A DNA stretch of 64,000 nucleotides from assembly GCA_028274465.1 (NCBI GenBank), contig CM051455.1, positions 89,176,871 through 89,240,870 on the forward strand, in the 5' to 3' direction. How positions within the stretch are numbered: the stretch's first letter is position 1; every line of letters begins with the position of its first letter. Both the position numbers and the translations under genes were made by a program. This DNA comes from Plantago ovata. Its lineage: Eukaryota; Streptophyta; Magnoliopsida; Lamiales; Plantaginaceae. Under the pieces are notes generated by a model. It worked only from the letters and a program-made list of their open reading frames with translations, did not search any database and was not told the origin of the DNA. Positions 9,845-20,934 of the stretch are shown piece after piece.

Positions 9845-9958
9845 TAAAAAAAATCGAAAAAAAGAGAGAAAAAATTCCAGGAAAAGAAAAAAATTTGGAA
9901 AAGAAAAAAAGAGATCCCAAAAAAGCAAAAAAGGGTCCAACGGAAGCCAAAAAGTAGT
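9845..9958 (+). repeat. A-rich tract of Athila-A
   Basis: A purine-rich stretch of AAATCGAAAAAA, TTCCAGGAAAAG and AAAAAGCAAAAAAGGGTCC blocks. Shared with Athila-B (36304-36450) and Athila-C (42950-43085). Short ORFs across it are low-complexity artefacts. Confidence 0.7.
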
Positions 9959-10530
9959 TTAGCAAAGTGTTTGTCTTGTTTTTCAATTCTTGTAATGTTC
10001 GTAATCGAGTTGTAATTTTTTTGTCTTTTGATTGTTTGAGTGTCATCTGTTCTAGACCACCCTCGTCCTGCCATTCAGGAAGTGGTGATTCATTATGACT
10101 TTTCTTGAGAGATGGGTAGAATAGGGGAGTGTGAACTTTTAGAGAACCCTCCTTCGTTTGATGAGATCCAGTATTGGTTCGGCCTCTTTGAGGGAAAGTC
10201 TTAACTTGGTGAACAGTAGTAAGTCCACAGTTTCATAGGCACGGGACAACATTCGTATTTTAACATGTTTCATTACGTCGTCACTGACTAGGTCCAGGTA
10301 GAGAATGTTACGAGAGACTATCTTGTTTAACATAGTGCATATGTGAATGTGTATGAGCCAATCGAGGCATTCTTCAACCAATATCCATGTTGTGATTTGT
10401 ATGGTCATTGTTCATAAGTTTTTGATAGACTCAATAGATTAGTTCATTTCATTTGGCATGAGACTCCACTTTGTGTGTTGCATTGGTTTTTTGCATTAGA
10501 GTCTAGCTTAGTTGCTTGAGGACAAGCAAA

Positions 10531-10548
10531 GGTTCGGTTTGGGGAGTT
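10531..10548 (+). other. Polypurine tract region of Athila-A
   Basis: GGTTCGGTTTGGGGAG lies directly before LTR start TGATGAAC, preceded by GAGGACAAGCAAA, a conserved Athila 3' motif. Identical in Athila-B (37023-37040). Confidence 0.8.
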
Positions 10549-11720
10549 TGATGAACGTGTATTTTACACTTTCATTTGAGTCTTTTTCACCAATTTAGCT
10601 ATCCTCTAGGTTAATTTAGCTTATATTTTAGTGCATTTTATCAGAATAGTGTCACGTTTCCCTTTTCTTGCATTTTTCAGGTTTTAGGTAAAACTCGTGA
10701 TTTTCCGGGCAATTATATTAAAGAGGTGGAAGATTTGATGTTTCGTAGCCATCCGTGGTGTATCTAGAAGGTTCCGGACGAGATTTGAGGTCTAGGGGTC
10801 GAGTTTCAAGGCTTAAAGGTCACTAGAAGGCAAAATTCGAGTCCAAAAAGGAAATCAAGTCAAGAAAACGCGTCCACCGCCACTGGAGCTCCCGGGCGGT
10901 TCGCCCGGCCTCTGGGGCGGTTCGCCCCACGTCTTCCCTACTCCTATATATAGTTTCACCTGTTTCTACGTTTTTCATACCTTTTCACATTATTCTGAGA
11001 CACGAATTCTCCAGAGCCTGTTCTGGGAATTCTTAGCATAGGAGACTCTTTTTCTTATCAATTTGGAGGATTAAGCATAGCAATTGGACCTCGTTGTTTA
11101 TCAATTTTTCTTGTGAGTTCGCAATTCTTCGGAGATTGACAACCTTCGTTGGTAACATTGTATCTCATGATTTTTCTACTTTTATTTATTTCTTTCAACA
11201 TGTTTTCATTCAATCTTGCTTTGATTCTTGTTGATTGCAATTTATCTATGAGTAGCTAAATCTATCGTTGGTGATAGTAAGTGATTCCTTAGCTAGGGTT
11301 CTTAATTATGCATGACTGGCTGTAACGCGATTCAGACTTGACTTATTGCTTTATTTCTTGGATCTATCTAAGCCCTCTATCTTCGTAGTGTTGAATTGAA
11401 CGGAACACGTTGGACAATTCATGATCTTAGATTTCTATGCAAACGTTCAAGTACTTCATGCATGATTATTAACCTGATGCTTTGAATGATCATACTATCG
11501 CTAACTTCCATTATTATTGATAAGAAAATATGTGCTAAGTCGTTTGTTGAGTTTATAGTTTATGTTAAATTAGATAAAGCTAGTTATAGTCCTTAGAGAT
11601 CGACACTCGAGGTTATTTTACTTCTACACTACGTGCCTTGGTTATCGTTGTAGTTGTGAATTGCCTTTGGCTAAAAACAAATTTATTTGATTAATTGAGT
11701 CTGACAATCTCGCTTCATCA
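10549..11720 (+). repeat. 3' LTR of Athila-A
   Basis: Starts TGATGAACGTG and ends GCTTCATCA at 11720; 1172 bp. It contains two GC hairpins (10892-10908 and 10914-10928) and a TATA box at 10945-10953. It aligns with the Athila-B LTRs with many substitutions, so it is a separate subfamily member or an older copy. Confidence 0.85.
10892..10953 (+). promoter_or_regulatory. GC hairpin pair and TATA box in the Athila-A LTR
   Basis: CCGGGCGGTTCGCCCGG (10892-10908) and GGGGCGGTTCGCCCC (10914-10928) stand 16-50 bp before TATATATAG (10945-10953). The spacing is like that of the Athila-B and Athila-C LTRs. Promoter role is inferred from position. Confidence 0.65.
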
Positions 11721-11737
11721 CATCTTCAGTCCAAACA

Positions 11738-13120
11738 ATGAGAGTTTCTAAAAATGCACTAAAAAAGGCACAAATGGACCTTGAAGAAAAAGATGTCATC
11801 ATTGAAAGATTGAACAGAGATATGGATGAAGTTAGACACACTATGTCTACACTTAACAAAGGTCAGCAAGAGCTAATCTTGCATTTTAATGGGCTAAAGA
11901 CTCTTACAGACTTTTGTAATGAGTACTTCTCTACCCAAGTCTTTGCTGACAAACAATCCATGTCTAAGGGGGAAGAAAAACAAAAGAGATCAAAGAAGGG
12001 TAAAAAGGATTTACCTCCTACTTCTCCTCTCCCGGTGTTGAAATTGACAAATTCTCCACTTGATGCTGAAAACGTATCAACTAGATCTCAGAAAAGATCT
12101 GAGACTGAAATTGAGAGAAGTTCAGCACTTGCAGCAAAGAAGATGAGAACTGTTGCTGACACTTCTGAAACTTGTGGAGAAGCTCACATCATGTACGAAA
12201 CTGACAATGATGATGATGATGAGTTGCCTGACCAAAGTGCTCAATATTAAGCCTATCACTGCTTCGACTCCTTCTGGACAGTCTAAGCACTTCTCTTCTG
12301 ACTCCAAGATCCTCAGCAAAAGAATCAAGGAAATGCTATGTCATGAAGCAGAAGACAAATAGAAGAAGAAAGAAGGCTTGCTGACATTGCAGTAGGTACT
12401 GGTATTGGATATACTAAGACTAGCAACGAGGAAACCACTCAAAATTTGGTTAGAAACCTTAAAGGTTGCTGGATTCTTAAGCTGGAAGACCTACTAGCAA
12501 ATGATTTCTTTCCAACTGTTGTGCTGAATCAGCTTTATACTTGGATTGATCTTAAGGTTGCAAAGAAATAAAGGGATCCTCCTCCCTACCCAAGGAACAT
12601 TGCTTCAAGATGGCTTAATACTGAAATCTTGGTAAGAAGAAACTCCATCAGCAAGAAGTTAAGACAAGAGCCTGACTTCATCAAGCCCATGGATGCTGCT
12701 TACTACAATGACCCTATAACCAACAAGTCCAAAAAGAAACTTCACTTGATTCCTTATGAATATTTCTATCTTACTGCAAAGGATCAAGTTGAAGAACTGC
12801 GTTGGTTAAGGAAGATTCATGCCAACAAGGGAATTTCTGACACTCAGCTCTTACATGCTAGCAATTGAGGTATGCACTTATGGGTAGTACACTACAAAGA
12901 TCTGAATTCCGCAAGAATAATTCAACTTGAAATTACTTATGTGTAGTACACTACAAAGATATGAAGTCATCACTATATTGCCTGTAAGAATGAAAGAATA
13001 AATCAACTTGAAGTCTGCAAACTTCTTGAAGATTACGAGAATGACTGCGTTTAATTTACGACCCTTGCTATGAAGAGTGTGAAAGATATTCTCAGAGAAT
13101 CCTCTGCTGGAAAAGTTTAG
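11738..13120 (+). pseudogene. Env-like 3' ORF of Copia-2 (decayed)
   Basis: An open frame at 11738-12250 gives the coiled coil (Leu/Met/Ile heptads over the first 65 codons) and the basic MSKGE box. The rest is in pieces: a TPSGQSKHFSSDS phrase near 12265, GCWILKLEDLL near 12468, a frame at 12629-12868 with LIPYEYFYLTA and SDTQLLHA, and an end at TAG 13118-13120. In-frame stops (for example TAA near 12568 and TGA near 12866) and frameshifts break it. Order and phrases match Copia-1, so both derive from one element family. Function unknown. Confidence 0.6.
12876..12960 (+). repeat. Local 59-bp direct duplication in Copia-2
   Basis: ACTTATGKGTAGTACACTAC occurs at about 12876 and again at 12935 with diverged sequence between. 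It breaks the env-like frame and is a copy-specific event, since Copia-1 has a single version (about 3925). Confidence 0.65.
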
Positions 13121-13367
13121 AGATTCTTTAAAAGCTTTCCTTGTGTATTGATTGTAATAGTTATCTATGTTCTTTCTTGTAAAACATAGTATTGAAAGAT
13201 AACTATCAGCAATCAAGTTTTGATGACTCTTATTGGTTCTTGATTATGCAAATTACTTATGCTTACTATTTTATTATTCAAGCTTGTTTACATTAATCAA
13301 CTGATTTATTCAACATCAGGAACCTCTAAAAGGGTAACAATTAATTTAGTCATGGATTGCTGTCATC

Positions 13368-13380
13368 AAAAAGGGGGAAA
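13368..13380 (+). other. Polypurine tract of Copia-2
   Basis: AAAAAGGGGGAAA stands directly before LTR start TGTTAG at 13383, as in Copia-1. Confidence 0.85.
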
Positions 13381-13382
13381 TT

Positions 13383-14864
13383 TGTTAGGAAACTTGTAAT
13401 TTTGATGAACAGATTACCATGCTAAATTAAGAACGGTCCAGTGATTAGTACTCTTAAGGTCCATAGGAAATTAGAATTTTTAAAGGACATTGTAAAATAG
13501 GAACATTTGCTGAAGACTTAGTATAGGTACTAGATAGGTTCTTTTGCTTGCTGATGATGTACGTTGTTTGCAGAAACAATCTATTGAAGTATAAGAACGA
13601 CTCAGAAGACTTGAAGACTTGAAGATTTGAAGACAAGAAGACTTGAAGTTTGCTGAGATATGGTATCTATATAAGGAACATAGTAAAGTTAAGTAAAGTA
13701 CAGATTTCAGCAAAGCAGAAAATACAAGTGTAAAACTTTTGTCTGCTGAGCTCATATAACGTGCTAAAGTAACTACTTATGACCATACTTGCTGAAGTAG
13801 TACTTTTATTTGAGCTCCAAGTTTCAAACGTTGAAAAAGGTCAAAGAGCATTAAATGAAAAGCATGCCGTTCTGAAAAAGTTGAACACGCTGCTGACAGT
13901 ACTTTCGTAGCAACATAGTGACATTTTTTTGGCTCCGGCTTAGAATTTTAAAATTCAAACGGTACCAAGAAATCACTATAAATAGAGACCCTTAGGCAGT
14001 GAAAGAAAGTGTGTCAGCAACGTGATCTTACACTCACTTGTGCTTTCAAAGTCACATCTTTCTTAAGTTCACTACTGTCTAAAGATCCGACTCAAGACTT
14101 AAACTTGAAACAAACGTTACTTGTGAAGAAATAGAACTCTGGCTAAGAAATTGGTGAAGTGTTCTTTCTCCTGAACAAGAAACAGTCTTGACACCCAGAA
14201 ACAATATACTTATAACTAAAAAGTTATTCAGTTGAGTTTCTTAAGATTACTTGGTATTAGCTGTAAAGTTAATCTCATTGTGATCTTCACCCAAAACCTC
14301 TCTAAATGATAAAACACCCTTTTACAGGCGTGAAATTCAGGGGGAACTAATCAAGCAAGGATTTGGTTTCTGGAATTCTAGTAGATTAGGTGTTTTAAGG
14401 AACCTCATCATCTATCTTAGTAAATTCAGTTCTAGGAAGGACAAAGTGGACTAGTTGAGGGATTACGCCACCCTCAGATACCACTATAAAGTGTTTATGT
14501 GATTTACTTACTGCCTTTATATTTCAACAAAGCTTTATTTTACTTACGGCAGATTCTCTCAAAAAGCTTTTACTCAGCAGACTTGGTTTAAATTTGTTTT
14601 GCTTAACCTGCTGAGTTGTTGTTTTACCAAAAGCACTTAATTTCAAAAGACTTTCGTTCTCTGATTATTTAAGTATTAGCAAAGCTTACTACTGAACAAG
14701 TATTAAGTACCTTGCTGAGAAATTTGTATTAAGTATCAGCATAAGCTCTTTACTGTAAAGTAAAAGCATCTTGCTGAGAAAGTTTTAGACGACGAGAAAA
14801 GGTTTTAGATACTATTCAACCCCCCCCCCCTCTAGTCTCTACTTGTTGTCTAAAGGGACTAACA
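13383..14864 (+). repeat. 3' LTR of Copia-2
   Basis: 1482 bp with matching short inverted termini TGTTAG and CTAACA. It holds the TATA box at 13976-13987, a short GAAGACTTGAA run, and the C-run followed by TCTAGTC near the end. It shows what the end of the Copia-1 LTR should look like. Confidence 0.9.
13976..13987 (+). promoter_or_regulatory. LTR TATA box of Copia-2
   Basis: CTATAAATAGAG, aligned with the Copia-1 box. Confidence 0.7.
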
Positions 14865-15169
14865 GTTTTTGAAAAATAAATATCTTCCACTTTAATAGAG
14901 CATAATCGTATCTTCGCGTGGTGATAACCAATATGGTTTTTTGCAGCCATGGCGGATGCCAAATGAAGTGTTTGAAGTAATTTTGAAATGATTGAACTCT
15001 TTGAATAATCTGAGCCCAAATCCTTCATGTTTATGATATGTGGCTTCTCTGTTTGGTTGTGAAACTCCATTTTTTTCCCACTATGTTTACTTTTTTGGGT
15101 GGTGTTTGGTTAAAGTTGAATGGGAATTTCAATGACAATGCTTGCTGATTTGGTTCTTTTCTGAATAGA
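14865..15169. other. Unassigned sequence right of Copia-2
   Basis: About 300 bp between the Copia-2 LTR and the hAT-like element. AT-rich with no credible ORF or repeat; presumably older host or TE sequence into which both were inserted. Confidence 0.4.
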
Positions 15170-15177
15170 GGTATGCA

Positions 15178-16064
15178 CTAGGTCACATAATTCGTCCAAC
15201 ATAGTCCTCGAATTGCGTTCCAATTGCGCTTTGTCGAGTTGAGAGCGAAAATCGCAATTTATACCGACTTTAGTTTTTCTAAATCGTGAACTAGATTAGT
15301 ACTAGTTCGTTGTGTAGGAATCATGCCTAAAACTTGGCACAAAACAAGCAGAGGGAGACGGATGAAGATGGGATGGAATACGAGAATCGGATGCAATCGC
15401 GCAAGAAAAATCTCAGAAACTCAGCGTGGAGAGAATGAAGATGGGATGGAAAGGCTCAACCATCTTTTCTCAATCTTTGAGATCGCACAAGAGAAGATAA
15501 AGTAAGACGTGGATGAATGGATATCTAGGACTCTAGATTATAGATTAGGTAGATCTGAGAAGTTGGAGATTGTCTTGAAAAATTAGGGATGAATGGTGAT
15601 GAAGATTCAGAAGAAATAAAAAAGAAAAAGAGGAATGTTGAAAAGCTGGTGGCGGTCCTGCGGTAGTAGCTAGTAGACTAGAAGTGTGAAGTATATGAAC
15701 TAATCTTGAAATACTATTTGCAAATAGCGTTAGGGTATTCTAAGATATGGGCTTGGGCTTTAACATAGTTGATTGGGTTAGGTTATAAATTATAATGCTA
15801 TTTCATATGTGAGTAAAATTGTTGTATATACTAAAATATAGGAATTTAATTGGCTGTTTAAATCAATAATTTTATTTATTTATGGACTAAGTAGTAAAAT
15901 GTTGATTGATCTCGTCAAATATGAGCTATTTTCGTCATATAAATATTTTTGTAAATTTATTTTTTTCAACGCTCTAAGGCGCTTCGCTATCATCATTTTT
16001 TAGTTTTCACGAATTGTGGCTCTCGCTTTCGAATTCTCTCCCGCTCTCGCTTTATGTGATCTAG
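15178..16064. mobile_element. hAT-like non-autonomous DNA transposon
   Basis: The ends are CTAGGTCACATAA (15178-15190) and its near-perfect inverse TTATGTGATCTAG (16052-16064), 12 of 13 matching. They are flanked by the same 8 bp, GGTATGCA, at 15170-15177 and 16065-16072. An 8-bp target duplication is the mark of the hAT superfamily. The 887-bp body has no transposase; a 60-codon ORF inside it (15323-15505) has no recognisable motif. The subterminal regions are rich in GAGAGCGAAA / GCTCTCGCTTT blocks in opposite orientation (near 15241 and 16021-16050), typical of transposase binding zones. Confidence 0.85.
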
Positions 16065-16072
16065 GGTATGCA

Positions 16073-17587
16073 TGCTAGGATGTAACTTTGTTTGTTGTGT
16101 TGCTATAATGGAATGGCTGTCCATTAGGTTGATATTGGTGCCCTTGTCCTTTAGTTGACTGTTTTTACCCTATATATTTGTTGTAGGGACTGTTTGTTTG
16201 GTTGGTTGTGAAATAATGTTGCATTATTTCACCCACTTGTGAGCTGAAATTTGAAATGTGTACTATACAGTGGGGTCTCCATCTTGTAAATGTGACCTCT
16301 TTTTACTCCTTTCCAACTTCTCTTCTATATAATTCACTCACTCCCACCTCACACACCACACTAGTCTGGTTCTAAACGCACAATCATATGAATAGCAAAA
16401 AAAAAAAAAGAACAAAAGCTATATTATCAACTGCTTAGTCTTCAATTTCATCAACTGGTTCATCCTTTTTTCCATTCAAAACTTGAGCCTGTACATTCTG
16501 AGGTGATTCTGAAACCATTATTCATTTTTTGTTTCCTTACATGTCGCATTCTTGTGCTTGTTGTGCTCTTTATGGTAGTTTTTGCTGTTTGGTTTATCAT
16601 TAGGCAGTTTGGTTTTGCTTTCGAAGTTTAGTAACTGCTTTGGCATTTTGGTATTTCACTTGGCAGTTTGGCAGTTTAGTATTTGCATTGGTAGTTCGGC
16701 CGTTTGGTTTTTCCTTTGGCAGTTTGGAAATTGACTTGGAAGTTTGTTGTGTTTTAGCACACTGGCAGTTTGCAGCATGTTTGGCTTACTTGACACTTAT
16801 GGTGTCTTTGATTTGTGTGAACAGTTCTTTACTACTCTATGGGTTGGATTGATGTCGGTTTTTAGTATGTTCTGAAAAGTTGGAGGGTTTTTTTATTGCT
16901 CCTACGGTTGGTTGAAACAAATAAAACCTCTTTATATAAAGTATTATGTCGGTTTCGATTTATGCCGGTTTACAGTTTAGAAAAGTGGAGAAAGTTTGTT
17001 GCTCTTGTGGTTGTTTGACAGAAAAAAGGAAAAAAAAAAAAGAAAAAGGAGAAAGGTTTTGTTGGCTTGGTCGAAATGTTTTATTCAACTGTGACATGGT
17101 GTCATTATGATCGAAATTGAGCATGGTTTTTTTTTTTGTGTGTTGGAAAAATGCACCAGTGACTCCTGAGTGATAACGACCTCGCTCTAAAAAAAAGAAT
17201 TTTCTTTTTAAACTGAGCCTAGCTAAGATTGGGCAGTGAAGTTTTCCAAGAGTTATGATTGTAATTTATTTCCTTTAGTGGTTGGTTTTGGATAATTATT
17301 TATATATGTCCTAAAACCCACACTATAAAAGAGGTGCAACACATATCAAAACATGCGATTCGGACCTCCAACCCCTCATTTACAATTAATGGATGAAGGG
17401 GTTTTTGTTCGTTTCCAATCTTACATTTCTAAATTACTGTGAAGTTAACTTTAAGTTTATTGATTCTATTTGTACATTTGTACTATGTGAAAGGAGAACA
17501 ACATTTGTATTGTAAACACTTTATTTGAGTTGATGATTTCATTTGGAAGTTCATTTATGTTACATTGTCTATCTTTTGTCACGTAAT
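16073..17587. other. Unassigned AT-rich sequence, no gene seen
   Basis: About 1.5 kb between the hAT-like element and the LINE. It has T-rich stretches, an A-run at 16391-16411, a GGCAGTTTGG-rich repeat (16600-16790) and a TATA-like CACTATAAAAGAGG near 17320, but no ORF with recognisable content. A GGGACTGTTTGTTTGG at about 16187 resembles a Tourist/PIF terminus, without a visible partner end. Confidence 0.45.
16600..16790 (+). repeat. Imperfect GGCAGTTTGG repeats
   Basis: About seven imperfect copies of a T-G-rich unit around GGCAGTTTGG spaced 20-35 bp. The 70-codon ORF across it (16640-16852) is an artefact of the repeat. Confidence 0.55.
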
Positions 17588-17769
17588 ATCTCGTTTGTAT
17601 TCTTTCTTTTTTTGAATAGGTCGAACTTATATTAAAAGAAAGAAAATACAAGAGTCATGAGCATAGCTCAAGTCCACAAACGGACTGCAAAAACAAACGA
17701 AGACAAAGTAAACGGTAAACTATACCCATGAAAAGTGATTCCTGGTTGCAACCACGGGCCTCGTTAAAA

Positions 17770-17811
17770 CCCATTCATAGAAAAACCCAGTGGGAAAAAC
17801 CTATGAATGGG
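17770..17811 (-). other. LINE 3'-UTR stem-loop
   Basis: CCCATTCATAG (17770-17780) and CTATGAATGGG (17801-17811) are perfect 11-bp inverted copies around a 20-nt loop that itself contains CCCA/TGGG. It lies about 160 bp from the A tail, where LINE reverse transcriptases recognise their RNA. The AAACCCAGTGGGAAAAACC core is common in plant LINE 3' ends. Confidence 0.7.
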
Positions 17812-17829
17812 AAAAAGAGTGCATGAGTG

Positions 17830-18469
17830 TTAATGTTGCGTAAGTCGATAGTAAGGCTGTCCGGAAGCGTCCGGAACCACCTGATCCGTAATGCAATCAA
17901 TTTGATGAAGCCAGAATCCTGAAACTGGATGGCTGGAGAGAATATCAGCCACCATATTCCCTTCCTGATAAATATGAGTGACCTGGATGTCCATTGAACT
18001 AATGCGTGCTACAACCCTAAGCCATCGATTATAGTAGTGGCCAAGGAACCCGCAGAGATCGAGAGGTAACTACATTCTGAACATAAGTAGAATCTGTCTC
18101 AATCCAGAGCTTGTGCCACCCTTGTTGGTATGCATACTCAATACTCATAATTTCCGCCACCAATTCATCCTCAAAAGCATGAGAAGTGCCAATGTGCTGC
18201 ACAAAACAACCCACTACCGTGCTGTTTGTGGTCCGGAAAACATCTGCCGCTGTAGCTGCTCCAAGAGCCCCCAAAGCGCTCCCATCCGTATTAAATTGAA
18301 TCCAACCTATGGAAGGTGGTATCCACCGAACTTCAGTAATCAAAGGAGCAGACCGCGGCCTTCCTATAATGCTAAAAGATCGTAGAGTGAGAAAATCCTC
18401 GATGGTGTTATGCATAGTGCCCTTCAAAAGGTTCTTATGCTCATAAACCAGACTAAAAAGAGTGTGCAT
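17830..18469 (-). pseudogene. LINE ORF2: RNase H domain
   Basis: The plant LINE RNase H domain degrades the RNA strand after reverse transcription. Visible motifs: FNTDGSALG with the first catalytic Asp, the EDELVAEIMSIEYA helix with catalytic Glu, and LWIETDS with the second Asp. The C-terminal part with HIYQEGNMVADILS (about 17900) is in another frame, so a frameshift lies near 18035. It shares its frame with the zf-RVT region upstream but not with the RT. Confidence 0.8.
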
Positions 18470-18559
18470 GATGGAATTAAGAGTGAATCTCTGCCCCTCA
18501 AAAATCCATACATTGCGACTTCTCCAAATCAGCCAAGTAAGAGTAACAAAAACTAAACG

Positions 18560-19137
18560 TCAAAGCCTCGATACTTGTGTGCTGAAATGTCTAGACATCG
18601 CTTGCAGAACCAGTTCATCGAAGTTGTGGCAATCTGTAAAAGACAAATGAAAAAGATCAAAAACACGAGTCCAAAGAGCACGAGTAAAGAAGCAGGTCAC
18701 CAAGAGATGATCTACATCTTCCGCAGCGGCATAATAGAAAACGCAGACCGATGGTCCCACAAAACCAATTCCTCTAAGATGATCAAGTGTACAGAGCTTG
18801 TCATGAATAGCCTTCCAGATAGTAGTAGAACACCGTGGGGGAATGAAATCAGCCCAAATCCAATTACCCCAGGTGACTTCAGGAAATGTGGGACGGTGTG
18901 ATGATAAAAGATAGCACTAGAAACAGCTCCATCCATGGATTTAGACAAAATTCGCTTATCCTGTTGGGGTGGCGCGAGATGATACGAAAAAATATCCTGA
19001 GCAATGTCAGGGTGAGCCATGATGAAGGCTGGAGTCAAATCCCACGTACCATTCAGGATGTAGTCTACAATTGTAAATTCATAATGATGCCGAAGATGAT
19101 CAGGAATGTGGAGTCTATCTGCAATGCAATACCCCAA
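18560..19137 (-). pseudogene. LINE ORF2: linker and zf-RVT region
   Basis: The segment after RT (18712-19137) continues in the RT frame; near 18800 the coding shifts to the frame of 18560-18760. That frame holds a WKAIHDKL / EDVDHLLVTCFFTRALW type zf-RVT domain, the zinc-ribbon region between RT and RNase H in plant LINEs. The usual Cys-x2-Cys is weakened here (a VCVFYYA context). A stop at 18560 separates it from RNase H. Confidence 0.7.
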
Positions 19138-19152
19138 CCAATTATGCAGCCA

Positions 19153-20934
19153 TTAACGTAGTGAGGAATCTGAACTAGCCATCCAACGAAAGCCAGAAAC
19201 TAAAGCAGGATAACAATCTCTGAATCCAAACCAAACTGAAGATCGAACAGAGGAGCGCAGCTTGCCATGCGAGATATACTGATCCAACAAAATATTCATG
19301 TAAGGCTCCTTACGCGTCATGATATCCCAAGTAAAACGTGAGAGAAATGAATTATTGGCAGCTACCATTGAACGAAGCCCGAGACCACCTTCAGACTTAG
19401 GAACACAGCATCGTTTCCAAGATATCTTGACCGCACTCATCTTAAGAATATCACCCGTGAAGATGAAATTTCGCATTTTACCTTCTAGATCCTGGAGTAG
19501 AGACTTTGGCCAGCGATAAACTATCATAGAGTGTACGAAGGCTCCCTGAATGACAGATTGAACCAGGCAGATCCGGCCTGCCATGGAGATGGAGGAGCCT
19601 TTCCATCGAGCAAACTTAGCAGCCATCCCATCAGCTAAATGCTGTAAATGTTGTCTTCTAGGAACCCCAATAAAGAGAGGGACATCAAGGTACACAAATG
19701 TCAAAGCACTAAAACTGATAGTCAAGATCCTCCGTAACCTTCCTGTAAACGCCGGTGGCAAGAAGGTACTGAAATAAACCCATGACTTCTGCGGATTGAA
19801 GTGTTGTCTCGACCAACCTTTATAGGTATTAAGTATCTTTAGAATAGCTCTGCAATTTTCAGAAGTGGCCCTGCAATAAATAATCACATCATCTGCATAT
19901 AGTAAATGAGAAGGGAAATCAATATTACGACCAAGAAACAAAGAAGCAATCTCCCTTGATGAGGCCGCAGCAGTTAGCAGTCGACTGAAAACCTCTTTTG
20001 CCAAACATAAAAGAAAAGGAGAAAGCGGATCTCCTTGCCGAACCCCTTGGGAACAAGAAAAGAAGCCCTCCGGTGAACCATTAATCTAAACCGAAAGCCT
20101 TGCAGAATGCAAAATAAATCGGATTCAATCTATAAAGGTATGAGTAAATCCCATCAGCCTCAACGCTTCCAAAAGAAAGTTCCAGTTTAGACTATCAAAT
20201 GCTTTTTGAATGTCAATCTGCAAAACCATGTTGCCCTGCGTATACCGGTAGCCCAAGCTGTTTACTCCTTCAGAAGCAAGAGCAATACAATCATGGATCC
20301 GACGACCAGGAATGAAACCAAACTGATGAAAAGAGAGCAAACCAGATAGAATAATCCCTAGATGATCAGCAAGCAGTTTCTTAATGATTTTATAAAGAAC
20401 ATTCCCCAGAACAATAGGCCGGAAGTCCTCCACTCGATTTGCATCCCTGAGCTTCGGAATCAAAGTGACGAAACTAGCATTCAAGCCTACCGGGAACGCA
20501 CCATGAATAAAGAAAGTCCGAACAGCACTAGACACATCCTCACCAATAATGTGCCACATTTGTTGGTAAAAGCGTCCTCCAAAACCATCAGGGCCAGGAG
20601 CACTATCAGGGCTCATTCCAAACACCACATGCCGTATTTCTTCCGAAGAAGGAACCCGTATAAGTTCCTGATTTTGAGCCTCTGTAACTCGCATGGGGAG
20701 GAAAGCATCCATGCCCAAGAAGTTGGGAACATCGGATGTATCTTGACTGAAGAGCTGCTCATAGTAATGTACAACATGATCACGAATCTGATTCTTATCC
20801 TCTGTTAGCGCGCCATTGATGAGAATAGAAGATATCCCACCATTAGTTGTAGTGACTTTCAAATTTCGATGAAGGAAAGTCGTATTTCGATCTCCATCTT
20901 GCGGCCAAGAAATAAGGTTCTTTTGCCTCCAGAA
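19153..20934 (-). pseudogene. LINE ORF2: reverse transcriptase
   Basis: Two open stretches in the same frame (20125-20862 and 19153-20004) make up the RT. N-terminal fingers and palm motifs include SAPGPDGFGGRFYQ, FRPIVLGNVLYKI, FGFIPGRRI and the palm QIDIQKAFDSLNW with the first catalytic Asp. After the break come GVRQGDPLSPFLLC and the YADD box (HLLYADDVIIYC). Two in-frame stops lie between them (a TGA at the Trp position after FID, and a TAA about 16 codons on), so the gene is dead by simple nonsense changes. A further stop at 19153 closes the RT part. Confidence 0.88.

Larger units (their letters stand above)
9083..10530 (+). other. Conserved noncoding 3' region of Athila-A
   Basis: No credible gene. 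The block is collinear with 35520-37022 (Athila-B) and 42190-43110 (Athila-C): GGTAACATCTAGTATCAC at its start, a CGCTTGGCTTGTCACATT segment, a GTGGTGTTTTCTCTACTGCGG segment, twin hairpins, an A-rich tract, and a CTAGACCACCCTCGTCCTG segment. Long conserved noncoding DNA before the PPT is usual for Athila. Confidence 0.7.
6914..11720 (+). mobile_element. Athila-A: Athila-like Ty3-gypsy element, 3' part
   Basis: The left edge matches Athila-B at its protease ORF tail (the ATCAATGAAGGGGAAG block near 33594), and the two stay collinear through the post-pol hairpin, GC hairpins, plant-transposon-protein ORF, long noncoding 3' region, A-rich tract, PPT and LTR. The 5' half was separated by insertion of Copia-1 and lies off window. 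The right LTR ends TTCATCA at 11720, and Copia-2 sequence starts at once, so Athila-A sits inside Copia-2. The predicted right-hand target duplicate is CATCT (11721-11725). Confidence 0.85.
11721..14864 (+). mobile_element. Copia-2: SIRE/Maximus-like element, 3' end
   Basis: It resumes at 11721 right after the Athila-A LTR and contains the coiled-coil and C-terminal parts of the same env-like ORF as Copia-1, then PPT and a complete 3' LTR ending CTAACA at 14864. Its left part was displaced by Athila-A. It is probably the oldest of the three nested elements. Confidence 0.85.

Noticed and set aside
16187..16205. GGGACTGTTTGTTTGG as a PIF/Tourist terminal repeat
   Set aside because: Resembles such an end, but no inverted partner or TWA duplicate was found within the window.
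16640..16852. Hydrophobic 70-codon ORF
   Set aside because: Product of imperfect GGCAGTTTGG repeats, not a membrane protein gene.
14865..17587. A host gene between Copia-2 and the LINE
   Set aside because: A TATA-like site and CT-rich stretches exist, but no ORF or exon chain with recognisable content.
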